Notes: a model not told the origin generated them from the letters alone. DNA of 64,000 bases from Nitrosarchaeum sp. (GCA_002737445.1 NSIR01000001.1:1-64000), one strand, 5' to 3'. Positions 44,325-53,174 are shown, numbered from the stretch's first letter. Numbers and translations are program-made.

Positions 44325-44840
44325 CTAGAATGTTTGTTGCATATCTTTTTTGATTTCATCTATTTTTTTTGAATATGCTTTTTTTGATTTATCGTTCTTT
44401 TTTAAATTTAATACATTTCCACATGATGGACACTTGAACATACCTTCTAATGAATTCTCAAATGTAACTCTATGACAATCTTCGTTTCCACAATGATAGA
44501 ACTCTGAATTATTTTCGTAATCAAATCTTTGTTGTAGTCTTTCAGTGATTTTCTTCTTTTGATTTTCTATGAAATGTTCTACTTCTTCTCTACGTGTTCT
44601 CCATCTATACACAAACCAACCTTTACGTTCATCCTTTACTCTTATTCCAGTTATGAGCGATTTTCCAAATAAATCATACAGCACTCTTCTAACCATGTTA
44701 ATTCTTAGACCTGTTGAACTTGCAATTTCTTCATCTGTAGCATCTTCTGCCTTCAAAAGTGATCTTGCTACCTTGAGATATTCGTCTCCACCTATCATGG
44801 ATGCAATTCTAACAAAAGGATCCTCGTATTTATCAAGCAA
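44325..44840 (-). CDS. tfe: Transcription factor E (TFE alpha)
   Basis: A protein of 171 residues from a TTG start. It helps open promoters with TBP, TFB and RNA polymerase. An N-terminal winged helix (about 15-85: ATDEEIASSTGLRINMVRRVL) is followed by a coiled coil and a zinc ribbon (CGNEDCHR and CPSCGNVL), then a basic tail. It is 26 bp downstream of trm56, so possibly in the same transcript as hflX and trm56. Confidence 0.94.
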   Translation of the reverse strand: MLDKYEDPFVRIASMIGGDEYLKVARSLLKAEDATDEEIASSTGLRINMVRRVLYDLFGKSLITGIRVKDERKGWFVYRWRTRREEVEHFIENQKKKITERLQQRFDYENNSEFYHCGNEDCHRVTFENSLEGMFKCPSCGNVLNLKKNDKSKKAYSKKIDEIKKDMQQTF

Positions 44841-44866
44841 CTAAATTAAGTTGTGATTTTCTATTA

Positions 44867-45397
44867 TTAATCCCTTCTTTCTGCTACTATAACATTTTTA
44901 CCTTTTTTTGTGGGTATGATCTTTCTTCGAGCATTTGAAAAACTATTTTTGAACTGATTTCCTTTTTGAATACGATCTAAAAGTATAGCTAAAGCACTAA
45001 TTTCAGAATGAGGTTGACTGCCTATTCCAACATTGTAATCTGCCAACTCATAAATTTCTCTCGGTACTTTTTCTGCACCAACTACTATTAGTAAATTTTC
45101 TTCTTTTCCAAGTTGTTCATCTACATCGTTAATGCTTTCTCCATACATAGTAAGATGAACTATTTTGTAATCTACTTTTTTCATTTTAACAATTGATTTC
45201 CAATTATCGATAAATTCTACAACAAAATCCCCACCCCACGTTTTGTTGATTTTTTCCAAAGTATCTTTAATCTCTGGATTTACTTCAGTCATGAATATTT
45301 TACTACAGCCAAAAGCTCTTGAAACTAGAGCCACATGTGTAGTTACTCTATCATCTCTTACTACGCGTTGTCCAATTCTTACAACTTCAATTACCAT
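44867..45397 (-). CDS. trm56: tRNA (cytidine-56 2'-O)-methyltransferase
   Basis: A protein of 176 residues from the ATG at 45397 ([11 protein letters not shown]). A TTG at 45409 is too close to the AAGGAG sequence upstream, which fits the ATG better. It is an archaea-specific SPOUT enzyme methylating C56 in the T loop of tRNAs. Motifs are [17 protein letters not shown], and the knot region [20 protein letters not shown] and [13 protein letters not shown]. It overlaps the 3' end of hflX by 11 bases. Confidence 0.93.
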   Translation of the reverse strand: MVIEVVRIGQRVVRDDRVTTHVALVSRAFGCSKIFMTEVNPEIKDTLEKINKTWGGDFVVEFIDNWKSIVKMKKVDYKIVHLTMYGESINDVDEQLGKEENLLIVVGAEKVPREIYELADYNVGIGSQPHSEISALAILLDRIQKGNQFKNSFSNARRKIIPTKKGKNVIVAERRD

Positions 45398-46508
45398 ATG
45401 TAGTGTCAAACTCCTTGGAAATTTCTTTTTTTAATTCTGGTGATTTTTGACTTTGAATGATTATTTTGATTAGTTCTTTTAATTCACTAAGATTATGTCC
45501 AGTTTTAGATGATACAGCAATTCGTCTTTTGTAATCTGTTAAATTTAAAATTTTTATTTTCTCTTCAATTTCACTAGTTGTTACTAAATCTGATTTATTT
45601 AAAGCAAAAATAATATTATTCATTTCAACTTTTAATTCATCTAAAGTTCGCATACAGCTTGCAAATTTTTTCCTCAAGTCAAATAATGAATCACTAATAT
45701 CAACTACAACAATTATGACATCCGTATGAATTAATTCCTCCAACGTTGATTTGAATGCGTCAATCATGTATGCAGGTAATTTACTGATGAATCCAACTGT
45801 ATCCGCAATTAAAAATGGTTCATGATCAATAGAAAATCTTCTAGTAGTTGTTGAGAGAGTTGTGAAAAGACTCTGGCTTTGTTCTTTTGATTCTCCTGTG
45901 ATTTTATTAAATAATGTAGTTTTTCCAGATGAAGTATATCCTGCAAGAGAGATTGTCTTGAATCCCATTCTTTTTCTGCCTTGTCTGTGAAGTTCTCTTT
46001 GCTTTCCAGCTTTTTCAAGTTTTACTTTAATAGTTTGCATTCTATGTTTAATGTCATTATGGTAAACATCAATCTCAAATTTTCCTATTCCCATGAACCC
46101 TGGCTGTTCTCCCATATTGGAAAGACGAACTTTTTCTTTAGCTCTGACCATTTCATATCGAAGTTGCGCTAATTTTACTTGTAATTTAGATTCAGCACTA
46201 GATGCTCTACTTTCAAAAATCTCTAGAATCAGTGCCTCTCTATCTAAAATTTCTCTATGTAATACAGACGCTAAATTATAATTTTGACTAGGCTTTAGTA
46301 TTTCATCAAAAACAATAACATCTGGTCTGAGTTTTTCTGCAATTGCTTCTAATCTTTCTAAAACTCCTCCACTAATTCCATATTTTGGTTTTTTTAGAAA
46401 ATCTTGTTTAATTGTATGTATCACTTGTATTCCTGCAGCATCACACAATCCCATAGCTTCAGTTACAGCATCTTCTTTATCATATGTAATTAGTATTGCA
46501 GAATTCAT
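45387..46508 (-). CDS. hflX: HflX-family ribosome-associated GTPase
   Basis: A protein of 373 residues. An N-terminal HflX domain and helical linker (about 1-180: [30 protein letters not shown]) precede the GTPase domain with P-loop GYTSSGKTT (near 193), DTVGF and NKSD. HflX splits or rescues stalled ribosomes. It begins a minus-strand group with trm56 and tfe. Confidence 0.93.
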   Translation of the reverse strand: MNSAILITYDKEDAVTEAMGLCDAAGIQVIHTIKQDFLKKPKYGISGGVLERLEAIAEKLRPDVIVFDEILKPSQNYNLASVLHREILDREALILEIFESRASSAESKLQVKLAQLRYEMVRAKEKVRLSNMGEQPGFMGIGKFEIDVYHNDIKHRMQTIKVKLEKAGKQRELHRQGRKRMGFKTISLAGYTSSGKTTLFNKITGESKEQSQSLFTTLSTTTRRFSIDHEPFLIADTVGFISKLPAYMIDAFKSTLEELIHTDVIIVVVDISDSLFDLRKKFASCMRTLDELKVEMNNIIFALNKSDLVTTSEIEEKIKILNLTDYKRRIAVSSKTGHNLSELKELIKIIIQSQKSPELKKEISKEFDTTYGN

Positions 46509-46539
46509 TTTATTTACAATATTCCTATTATTGCTTAAG

Positions 46540-46728
46540 TTAAAGCTTCACTAATTTTTTCATTACAAAAAAGTGCTTTCGGTAATGGATCAAGTATTTT
46601 ATAATATGCACTATCTTTGACTTTATCTCAAAATTATTACCGAAATAATTAATTATTTCATTTTTGGAAAATTTATGTGGTACTTGTTCATCTGGTATAT
46701 TTTTCTCATTTTTACTAGAACATTTCAA
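46540..46728 (-). pseudogene. Short ORF resembling the C terminus of a SAM-dependent methyltransferase
   Basis: 62 codons from a TTG. The segment PHKFSKNEIINYFGNNFEI and the end YRKHFFVMKKL look like the last part of small class I methyltransferases, but the SAM-binding motifs that should precede it are absent upstream. Either a decayed fragment or an unrelated small protein. The rest of the gap 46509-46837 shows nothing else. Confidence 0.35.
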
Positions 46729-46837
46729 AAATTATTCAATTTTTCTTTAAAATTTGCTTTATCTGATTTAGATATATTTTAATCTGAAATTTTTTTTATT
46801 TAACAATGTGATTATGGTATAGAATTACCATGTATGA

Positions 46838-47878
46838 CTAGGCTGTTTTTTTCAATAATTTTTCTATATTCATATTTAGTACAATTTCTGCTATATCACT
46901 GGCATATTCTGAAACTCTACTGATATTTTCCATAATTCTTCTAATTCTATAGATCTCCTCATCATCTTTGAGCGATTTTGAAACATCTTTTACTTTTTTC
47001 TCATATTTTGTAATTTCACGAGCTTTTACAATTGTTTTTTCAGCCAATGTATAGTTTTCAATAAATAGTGCTACACACGAATCATCTAAAACCGATAATG
47101 CAAATTTGTGCATTTCTTGAATTTTTTCTACTATTTCTTTTTTTATTGGATTTTTAAATTCTATTATGTCATTTGCAATCAATACTGCATGATCTCCAGT
47201 TCTTTCAATATTTTTTACAATTAATCTATATCCAAGACAATCTCTTGCGTTTTTAAAACCCATTTCTTTTAACATGTATTCATTTTGAATTGCGATTTCC
47301 AGTTGTCTAATAATATAAAATCCAAATCTGTCTACTTCATCATCGGTGTTAATTACTTCTTGAGCAATTTCTAAATTATTTTCACTCATTGCCAAAATTG
47401 AATCATTTGACATAGATATAGCTAAATTAAACATTCGCTTAAATGCCCCATTAATTGAGAGATCCAGTAAATTTACAAGAACCTGAATAGTAATTCCGGT
47501 ATTAGAATCTGAAATTATTTCAGATCCCATTAACATTTTTTTTACCGATTTTTTTATTGTATTTCTTTGATTGGGATCCAGTCTTCCAGTTTTAGATTTT
47601 ATATTAATTATTTTGTAACCTAAAAAATACAAAGAAATTAATTTTCTTACAATGGATGATGTTTCTTCATCACTGATCTCAATTGTAGCTTCTTCTTTTT
47701 CTGATCTTGTTTCAAATTTTGAAGGATGGATCTCTAATGTTGATGAATCTTTTCGTTTCATTCTAACTTGGTCTCCTTGCTTAAGTCCAAGTTCCAGTAT
47801 CCATTGTTTAGGCAGGGAAACTATGTATGAAGATTTACCTGTAAACTGAATTTTTCTTATTTCCTCCTTTTCTTCCAT
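46838..47878 (-). CDS. AbrB-PhoU fusion protein (phosphate-signalling regulator)
   Basis: A protein of 346 residues. An N-terminal AbrB/SpoVT swapped-hairpin DNA-binding domain (about 5-50: GKSSYIVSLPKQWILELGLKQ, GDQVRM) is fused to two PhoU-like three-helix repeats (about 115-225 and 235-340, with IVKNIERTGDHAVLIANDI and the Arg/Glu-rich ends). PhoU domains bind metal clusters and control phosphate transport. The fusion is known in archaea and is thought to regulate phosphate genes directly. No phosphate transporter is nearby. Confidence 0.9.
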   Translation of the reverse strand: MEEKEEIRKIQFTGKSSYIVSLPKQWILELGLKQGDQVRMKRKDSSTLEIHPSKFETRSEKEEATIEISDEETSSIVRKLISLYFLGYKIINIKSKTGRLDPNQRNTIKKSVKKMLMGSEIISDSNTGITIQVLVNLLDLSINGAFKRMFNLAISMSNDSILAMSENNLEIAQEVINTDDEVDRFGFYIIRQLEIAIQNEYMLKEMGFKNARDCLGYRLIVKNIERTGDHAVLIANDIIEFKNPIKKEIVEKIQEMHKFALSVLDDSCVALFIENYTLAEKTIVKAREITKYEKKVKDVSKSLKDDEEIYRIRRIMENISRVSEYASDIAEIVLNMNIEKLLKKTA

Positions 47879-47967
47879 TATCTATATTGTAGAATTTTAA
47901 TCTATATAGATTTTTGTAATATTATATAGTTGGATTAACTAATATTTAGAAAAGATCTAAATTTTTT

Positions 47968-48441
47968 ATGGATCAAGTTTTAAAATTAAAGTATACTCTT
48001 GACGCATTATTTGGAAGTGGGGTCTCGAAGAATTTACCTAAAAATATCAAAATTACTTTCTCAAGAAAAAATGGCAGAATGAAGACTGTAACTCATGAAG
48101 AAAAATTATTATGCACTTTAAGAATTGATGGCGGACTTGCAATTAGTCCTTATTTTGCTCAAATTTTGTTGAAAAATAAAAAATTTAAAGAAAATTGTTT
48201 AGAAGTGAATCAGAATGCAGCACCGTTTGTTGAGGAAGGAAAATCTGTATTTTGTAAACATGTAGTTTGGTGTGGTAAAAACATACGAATTGCATCTGAT
48301 ACTCCAATATTATATAAAAATAAAGTAATCGCTGTCGGAAAAGCAGTTTTATCATCTTCAATGATTTCTGATTTCAATAGAGGGATAGCAGTTAAAGTTA
48401 GAGATAGTTTAAAAAGTCGTAATGGAGAATCACAATCATGA
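47968..48441 (+). CDS. PUA-domain RNA-binding protein
   Basis: A protein of 157 residues. The C-terminal half (about 75-150: NAAPFVEEGKSVFCKHVV, VIAVGKAVLSSSMI) is a typical archaeal PUA domain, which binds structured RNA such as tRNA. The N-terminal part resembles the pre-PUA segment of archaeal translation or tRNA-modification proteins. It overlaps the NAC gene by 4 bases, suggesting a ribosome-associated job. Confidence 0.85.
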   Translation: MDQVLKLKYTLDALFGSGVSKNLPKNIKITFSRKNGRMKTVTHEEKLLCTLRIDGGLAISPYFAQILLKNKKFKENCLEVNQNAAPFVEEGKSVFCKHVVWCGKNIRIASDTPILYKNKVIAVGKAVLSSSMISDFNRGIAVKVRDSLKSRNGESQS

Positions 48442-48779
48442 TGCGTGGTGGTAATCGTGAAATGAGACGAATGATGGATAAGATGGGTCTAGATATGAAA
48501 GAGATATCAAATGTTCAAGAGGTAATTATTAAGACTGACAAAAAAGAGATTATTCTTTTAAAACCATCTGTTACCGAAATGAAGGCAAAAGATAATTCAA
48601 TTTTTACAGTTACTGCAGATAGTTATGAAGAACGAGAATTAGAAGTTCCAATATTTTCAATCGAAGATATTCAATTAGTTAGTCAACAGGCTGGGGTAGA
48701 TGAAGAAAAAGCCAAAAATGCACTTGAGGAAGCTAAAGGTGATCTAGCCAGAGCAATACTACTTTTGACTTCTGGATGA
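48438..48779 (+). CDS. nac: Nascent polypeptide-associated complex protein
   Basis: A protein of 113 residues. Archaeal NAC forms a homodimer that binds ribosomes and emerging chains. A basic N terminus (RGGNREMRRMMDKMG) contacts the ribosome; the NAC barrel (about 25-75) and a C-terminal UBA domain (about 78-113: IQLVSQQAGVDEEKAKNALEE) follow. Two ATGs are adjacent at the start; the first overlaps the PUA gene stop. Confidence 0.95.
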   Translation: MMRGGNREMRRMMDKMGLDMKEISNVQEVIIKTDKKEIILLKPSVTEMKAKDNSIFTVTADSYEERELEVPIFSIEDIQLVSQQAGVDEEKAKNALEEAKGDLARAILLLTSG

Positions 48780-48830
48780 TATTTGAATATATTTATACCA
48801 AAAATTACCTAAAATTGAATGATTTAATTA

Positions 48831-49190
48831 ATGGGTTTGATAAAAGGAGACATATTGAGCAATATGGCTGAATCTAAGGTAACTGGAATTATTCAATCTT
48901 TAAGTGGTTTAGAAAATGATCTGGATTCACTAAATTCTAAAGTTATCGACATGAAAAAGCAATTATCTGTAAAAGCACTAAATGAAATCGATAAACTTTT
49001 AATTCAAACACGAGAAATGGCTACAAAAGAAGCTGAAATTATCATCAATAATTCTAAAACAAAAGCAATCGCAGAGTCTGAAAAAATTACTAAAGAAGGC
49101 AAATCAAAATTATCTGAAATTCAAGCAAATATTGATGATCATTTTGATCAAGCAGTTAAACACGTTGTATCAATTATTTTAAAAGTATAA
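48831..49190 (+). CDS. Coiled-coil protein resembling A/V-type ATPase subunit H (G)
   Basis: A protein of 119 residues, almost wholly helical. A segment TKEAEIIINNSKTKAIAESEK with Ala/Glu/Lys periodicity, and the end FDQAVKHVVSIILKV, resemble archaeal stator subunit H, which forms a right-handed coiled coil with subunit E. The other ATP synthase genes lie over 40 kb away. The match is by pattern only; a generic coiled-coil protein is the alternative. Confidence 0.6.
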   Translation: MGLIKGDILSNMAESKVTGIIQSLSGLENDLDSLNSKVIDMKKQLSVKALNEIDKLLIQTREMATKEAEIIINNSKTKAIAESEKITKEGKSKLSEIQANIDDHFDQAVKHVVSIILKV

Positions 49191-49481
49191 TTTTAACCAA
49201 ATATTTTTACATCGGTTATTTTATTATTTATTGAATTTCTGACCAAACTATTATTCAGTTTTATGTGATTTTTTTTAACTAAATCATTTTTGATAGGTAT
49301 GTATTTTCAAAAATTTTATTTCAAATTAGCTATACATATTTATTGAAGATTAATCGTTTTTTCCTAAAACAAATATTGATAATTTAAAAATAGTTGAAAT
49401 TATTTCATTATTAATATTGTTATTTTGAATATTTTATCGATCCATGCTTATATACTTAAAAATTCTATGTAAATTACTAAG
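49191..49481. other. Gene-free AT-rich gap with TATA box before the zinc-ribbon gene
   Basis: No convincing reading frame is seen on either strand. CTTATATAC near 49447-49455 lies about 28-30 bp before the ATG at 49482 and is the likely promoter of that gene. Confidence 0.5.
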
Positions 49482-49910
49482 ATGACTTGTAAAGGAATTT
49501 GCGTTAGATATAAGGCTCAAAAGCCTGTCGGAACTGGAAGATATGCTTCTGGACAACGACGATGCCAAATTTGCGAAATATTCATCAAATGGGAAGGTCT
49601 TTGGTGTCCTTGTTGTGGATACAGATTAAGAACAAAACCACGAAACCTAAAGTACAAAGCAAAACTACGTGCAAGAGTTGAAGCTGATTCTATTGAAGCA
49701 AAAGCATTTGCTGAAATTCAATCAGAAACTCCAGAGGTAATAATGGTAAAAACAAAATCTAAAGCAAAAACTGCTAAAGTTGCTAAAGCACCTAAAGTTG
49801 CTAAAGCACCTAAAGTTGCTAAAGCACCTAAAGTTGCTAAAGCACCTAAAGTTGCTAAAATCAAAGCAGAACCTATCTCAGAAATTGAATCAATAGCAAT
49901 AAAAGCATAA
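49482..49910 (+). CDS. Thaumarchaeal zinc-ribbon protein with KVAKAP repeat tail
   Basis: A protein of 142 residues. The N-terminal half (about 1-60) has CKGICVRYKAQKP, RCQICEIFI and WCPCCGYRLRTKPRN, a compact multi-Cys zinc-binding module typical of a thaumarchaeal small-protein family. The tail (about 95-130) is Lys/Ala/Pro/Val-rich, built from four perfect and one partial copy of a six-residue unit, like histone H1 or bacterial basic tails. Likely nucleic-acid binding, perhaps nucleoid or transcription related; that is inference. Confidence 0.75.
   Translation: MTCKGICVRYKAQKPVGTGRYASGQRRCQICEIFIKWEGLWCPCCGYRLRTKPRNLKYKAKLRARVEADSIEAKAFAEIQSETPEVIMVKTKSKAKTAKVAKAPKVAKAPKVAKAPKVAKAPKVAKIKAEPISEIESIAIKA
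49776..49859 (+). repeat. 18-bp coding minisatellite (about 4.7 copies)
   Basis: The unit AAAGTTGCTAAAGCACCT repeats perfectly four times (49776-49847), with a 12-bp partial fifth copy. Because synonymous positions are also identical, it probably expands and contracts by slippage, and copy number may vary between strains. Confidence 0.9.
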
Positions 49911-49927
49911 GATTTGTTCACAGTTTA

Positions 49928-50266
49928 TTGAACTCTCCAAATGGGTTTTCACAAAAAACCATAAATTTGGAGAGTCGTACTTTTTCTTTAAAAATAGTAA
50001 AATTTGATAATGGATATTTTGTTTCAGTAACTGAAGGCAGTGATAAATTAGGTTCAATGGTTGCATCCTTGGCTATTGGTCCAACTCCTATTACCACAAC
50101 TATAATTCCATCAAAATCTGAATCTATATTTCTTAAATTAACTGCAGAAAGAATTAGTACTAGGATGAAAGGCATTGCAATTGTTTCAACGTTTATCCAA
50201 AAAGAATTAGAACCTGATACAGCAAAAGGTATAATGACAGAAATTATGGAAATTATTCAGAATTGA
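49928..50266 (+). CDS. Conserved small protein, possibly a PAC3/PAC4-like proteasome assembly chaperone
   Basis: A protein of 112 residues from the TTG at 49928. A TTG at 49968 (MESRTFSLKIV) is an alternative that would place a hairpin upstream of the gene. The fold pattern (FDNGYFVSVTEGSD, SMVASLAIGPTPITTTI, IFLKLTAERISTRMKG, then FIQKEL) recalls the PAC3/PAC4 family of proteasome assembly chaperones. That resemblance is weak and by eye. It overlaps ubiD by 4 bases. Confidence 0.6.
   Translation: MNSPNGFSQKTINLESRTFSLKIVKFDNGYFVSVTEGSDKLGSMVASLAIGPTPITTTIIPSKSESIFLKLTAERISTRMKGIAIVSTFIQKELEPDTAKGIMTEIMEIIQN
49933..49974 (+). promoter_or_regulatory. Strong two-part hairpin at the start of the PAC-like/ubiD operon
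   Basis: CTCTCCAAAT (49933-49942) pairs with ATTTGGAGAG (49965-49974), and inside it GGTTTT (49944-49949) pairs with AAAACC (49955-49960), leaving a 5-nt loop. That gives about 16 base pairs with a small bulge. It lies between two candidate TTG starts. It could terminate the upstream zinc-ribbon transcript or mask translation initiation of the downstream gene. Confidence 0.6.
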
Positions 50267-51594
50267 CTGATTTAAGAAATTATCTTTCATTGATAAAAAA
50301 GAGTGGAGATCTTAAAATTATTAAAACTAAAGTATCAACAAAATATGAAATTGCAGGAATTACAGCAAAAGTTGACGGTTCTAATGCTGTTTTATTTGAG
50401 AATATTGCAGAAAGTAATTTTCATCTTGTTGCAAATCTCGTTGGAACTAGAAAGAGATTCAGTCAAGCCATTGGAAGCACAGAGGAAAAAATTCATGAAA
50501 CTATGATTAATGCAATAAAAAAAGCAAAAAAACCAAAAGTTGTTTCTAGAGGTAAATTCATGGAAAATACATCAAAAAATACATCCATCATGCCTATAGT
50601 TACTCATTTTGAAAAGGAATCAGGACCATTCATAACTTCTTCAATTGCATATGTCAAGAATCCTGAAACTGGAAAACAAAATTCATCATTTCATAGAATG
50701 ATGCCAATTGACAAAACTCATTTTTCAATAAGAATGGTTGAAGGAAGACATCTACATCGATGTTTTATTGATGCAAAAGAACACAATGAAGATCTAAAAA
50801 TTGCCGTTACAATAGGAGTCCATCCAGCAATATCTATTGCAGGAGCATATCAATCTGATTGGGGAAAAGATGAAATCGATATTGCAAATTCTCTTTTAGG
50901 TTCAAAACTTACTCTAGCAAAACTACCTTATTCCGGATTACATGTTCCATCTGGAACTGAAATTGTCATGGAAGGAAAAATTTTACAAGATAAAACTCAT
51001 CCTGAATGGATGGTAGAAATGCTTCAAACTTATGATCATCATAGATCACAACCAATTTTTGAATTAGAATCTCTGTATTATAGAAATAATCCAATATTCC
51101 ATGATGTTCTTTCTGGTTTTTCTGAACATCGATTATTGATGGGAATGCCTATTGAATCAAAATTAAATGGAGAATTAAAAAAAGTATTTCCTCAAATTAA
51201 ACAAGTATCAATGACAAACGGTGGTTCTAATTGGTTACATGCAGTTGTACAGATAAAAAAGAAAACTGATTCTGATCCGAAAAATATAATTAAAAAAACA
51301 TTTGAATTACACCGTTCCTTAAAACAAGTTACTATTATCGATGAAGATATTGATCCAAATAATGCAGCATCTATTGAATATGCAATGGCTACAAGATTTC
51401 AAGCTGATAAAGATTTGATAATAATTAAAAATGTACGAGGTTCTAGTCTCGATCCATCTAGTGATCAAAAGAATTTGAAAACTGCAAAAATGGGCATTGA
51501 TGCAACAAGATCTCTTTTAAAGCGTCCTGAAGGATTTGAATTGGCAAAAATTCCAAAATTAGATAAAATTAAAGTAGAAAATTATTTCAAATAG
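50263..51594 (+). CDS. UbiD-family decarboxylase
   Basis: A protein of 443 residues of the prenylated-FMN decarboxylase family. Typical segments are the early LVANLVGTRKRF, the SFHRMMPIDKTHFSIRMVEGRH region, the central VTIGVHPAISIAGA, HPEWMVEMLQTYDHHRSQPIFELESLYYR (split here as HPEWMVEM and SQPIFELESLYY), and late RFQADKDLIIIKNVRGSSLDPS. In many archaea a UbiD homologue decarboxylates anhydromevalonate 5-phosphate in the modified mevalonate pathway, a likely role here; quinone-type substrates are the alternative. Confidence 0.9.
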   Translation: MTDLRNYLSLIKKSGDLKIIKTKVSTKYEIAGITAKVDGSNAVLFENIAESNFHLVANLVGTRKRFSQAIGSTEEKIHETMINAIKKAKKPKVVSRGKFMENTSKNTSIMPIVTHFEKESGPFITSSIAYVKNPETGKQNSSFHRMMPIDKTHFSIRMVEGRHLHRCFIDAKEHNEDLKIAVTIGVHPAISIAGAYQSDWGKDEIDIANSLLGSKLTLAKLPYSGLHVPSGTEIVMEGKILQDKTHPEWMVEMLQTYDHHRSQPIFELESLYYRNNPIFHDVLSGFSEHRLLMGMPIESKLNGELKKVFPQIKQVSMTNGGSNWLHAVVQIKKKTDSDPKNIIKKTFELHRSLKQVTIIDEDIDPNNAASIEYAMATRFQADKDLIIIKNVRGSSLDPSSDQKNLKTAKMGIDATRSLLKRPEGFELAKIPKLDKIKVENYFK

Positions 51595-51639
51595 TTTTAA
51601 TTCTAACTGCTTAAATTAGATGAAATACTAAATAGTATA

Positions 51640-52146
51640 TTGCAAAATAACTCAGAAAATATTTCAAATATAAAAGATAAAAGTCCAGATGAATCAAGTG
51701 CCGATGTAATTGTTAGAATGTTTCCTTCTGATGCAAATCCAGCTGGAAATGTATTTGGAGGAGAAATTTTAAAACATATTGATATGGTTGCAGGTATTGT
51801 TGCTCAAAGACATTCTCAATCAAATGCAGTAACCGTTAGTATGGATAGTGTGAATTTCATTAAACCTGTTTTTGTCGGTAATGTTTTAAAATTAAATGCA
51901 AGAATAAATTATGTACACAATTCTTCAATGGAAATTGAAGTAAGAGCTGAGGCAGAAGATATTCTGACTGGTGTTAAGACGATTACTGGAACCGCATTTG
52001 TTACATTTGTCGCATTAGATAAAAATGGAAAACCTGGATATGCGCCAAAATTATTACTTAAAACAGACGCAGATAAAATAAAATTTACAGAGGGAAAAGT
52101 TAGAATGGAAGATAGATTAAAACATCGTAAAAAACCTAACATCTAA
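51640..52146 (+). CDS. Acyl-CoA thioesterase (hotdog fold)
   Basis: A protein of 168 residues from a TTG start. It hydrolyses acyl-CoA esters. The hotdog signature NPAGNVFGGEILKHIDMVAG with catalytic Asn/Asp, then NFIKPVFVGN, is typical of the YciA/BACH family. The C terminus is basic (DRLKHRKKPNI). Substrate length is not evident from sequence. Confidence 0.88.
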   Translation: MQNNSENISNIKDKSPDESSADVIVRMFPSDANPAGNVFGGEILKHIDMVAGIVAQRHSQSNAVTVSMDSVNFIKPVFVGNVLKLNARINYVHNSSMEIEVRAEAEDILTGVKTITGTAFVTFVALDKNGKPGYAPKLLLKTDADKIKFTEGKVRMEDRLKHRKKPNI

Positions 52147-52188
52147 TTTTTGGGAACAGTTTAAGAACATCAAAAATTAACATAAATT

Positions 52189-52602
52189 ATGAGTTCTGAT
52201 GATAATTCAAATCAATGGAATTTCGTTTGGTATGAATATTCAAAATCTTTTGAAAATTGGAAAACGCTATTTGAACAAATGCAAAATGCAACTAATGACA
52301 TGCAAAATAAATTTAATGATGTATGGGAAAAAGCTACAAAAGAATCCAGTGCTGATACAATGAAATTATTTATTGAAAATTGGCAAAAATCCTTAACTGA
52401 TGTTGGTATGAAATCATTTAAAGAATTTGGAGAAGGTTGGCAAAAATCTTTCAATGAAAATAATTCTTCTACATTCAAACAGTTTGCAGAAACTTGGCAA
52501 AAATCATTGAATTTATCTGGAATGGAGCACATGAAAGCTTATGGTGAACTAATGAAAAAATTTGCAGAAACATGGAATGACATGTGGCCTAAATTAAAAT
52601 AA
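52189..52602 (+). CDS. Tryptophan-repeat helical protein (phasin-like)
   Basis: A protein of 137 residues, entirely helical in pattern. A motif of about 25 residues recurs: FIENWQKSL, FGEGWQKSF, FAETWQKSL and FAETWNDMW, separated by short helices. Hydrophobic and aromatic faces suggest coating of a lipid or polymer surface, or oligomerisation, as in phasins. No signal peptide. It faces the related gene at 52641-53114 tail to tail with a 38-bp gap. The phasin link is inference. Confidence 0.65.
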   Translation: MSSDDNSNQWNFVWYEYSKSFENWKTLFEQMQNATNDMQNKFNDVWEKATKESSADTMKLFIENWQKSLTDVGMKSFKEFGEGWQKSFNENNSSTFKQFAETWQKSLNLSGMEHMKAYGELMKKFAETWNDMWPKLK

Positions 52603-52640
52603 GTAGTATCTTGATATTTAGAAAATAATTATGATTTTAA

Positions 52641-53114
52641 TTATGCACGATTTGTTTGCCAGGCATGATTGAATTGCTCTATCGCTTCTTGATATGCTTT
52701 AATTGAATCACCGCCAGATGTTTTTAAAAATTTATCCCACTGCTCATTAAATTTTTTTATTGAATCAATGTTTGTTTCTTTAAAAATATTTTCAATCATT
52801 TTTGTTTGCTGTTTAATGTATTCTGGACCTATTTCTTGCCATGTACTTTCCCAACTTGAACTGACCTTCTTTAATAATTCGGCATCTGATTCTATAGCTC
52901 TTTGACATGCATCATGATACGTCATCAATGTATCGTTTGTTGCTTTTTGCCATTGTGCAAGTGATTCTTTCCATACAATTAATGCAGAATTATATTCTTT
53001 CCATGCCTTTTCAAATTCTGGTTTATTTGTTGATGTTTTTACCTGTTTAATTGGCTTGGAAGCTAATTTTTTTACCGGCTTTTTTTTTAAACTAATTTTC
53101 TTTTTTGCAGCCAT
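52641..53114 (-). CDS. Second tryptophan-rich helical protein with lysine-rich N terminus
   Basis: A protein of 157 residues. The first about 30 residues are Lys-rich (AAKKKISLKKKPVKKLASK). The remainder is helical with spaced Trp motifs (EFEKAWKEYNSAL, WKESLAQWQKATNDTL, SWESTWQEIG, FNEQWDKFLKTSGGDSIKAY, FNHAWQTNRA). The W-x-K and phasin-like design match the convergent neighbour at 52189-52602, so the two probably arose from one family or act together. The basic tail could bind DNA, as PhaF/PhaM-type phasins do; that is speculation. Confidence 0.65.
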   Translation of the reverse strand: MAAKKKISLKKKPVKKLASKPIKQVKTSTNKPEFEKAWKEYNSALIVWKESLAQWQKATNDTLMTYHDACQRAIESDAELLKKVSSSWESTWQEIGPEYIKQQTKMIENIFKETNIDSIKKFNEQWDKFLKTSGGDSIKAYQEAIEQFNHAWQTNRA

Positions 53115-53174
53115 AAAATTGATTAAAAACAGTAGAAATTAAAGTTTTAATTTTATTAAAAAATATTAAAATTT

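Noticed and set aside
49776-49859. CRISPR-like array
   Set aside because: The repeats are contiguous with no spacers, are in frame, and encode a basic tail.
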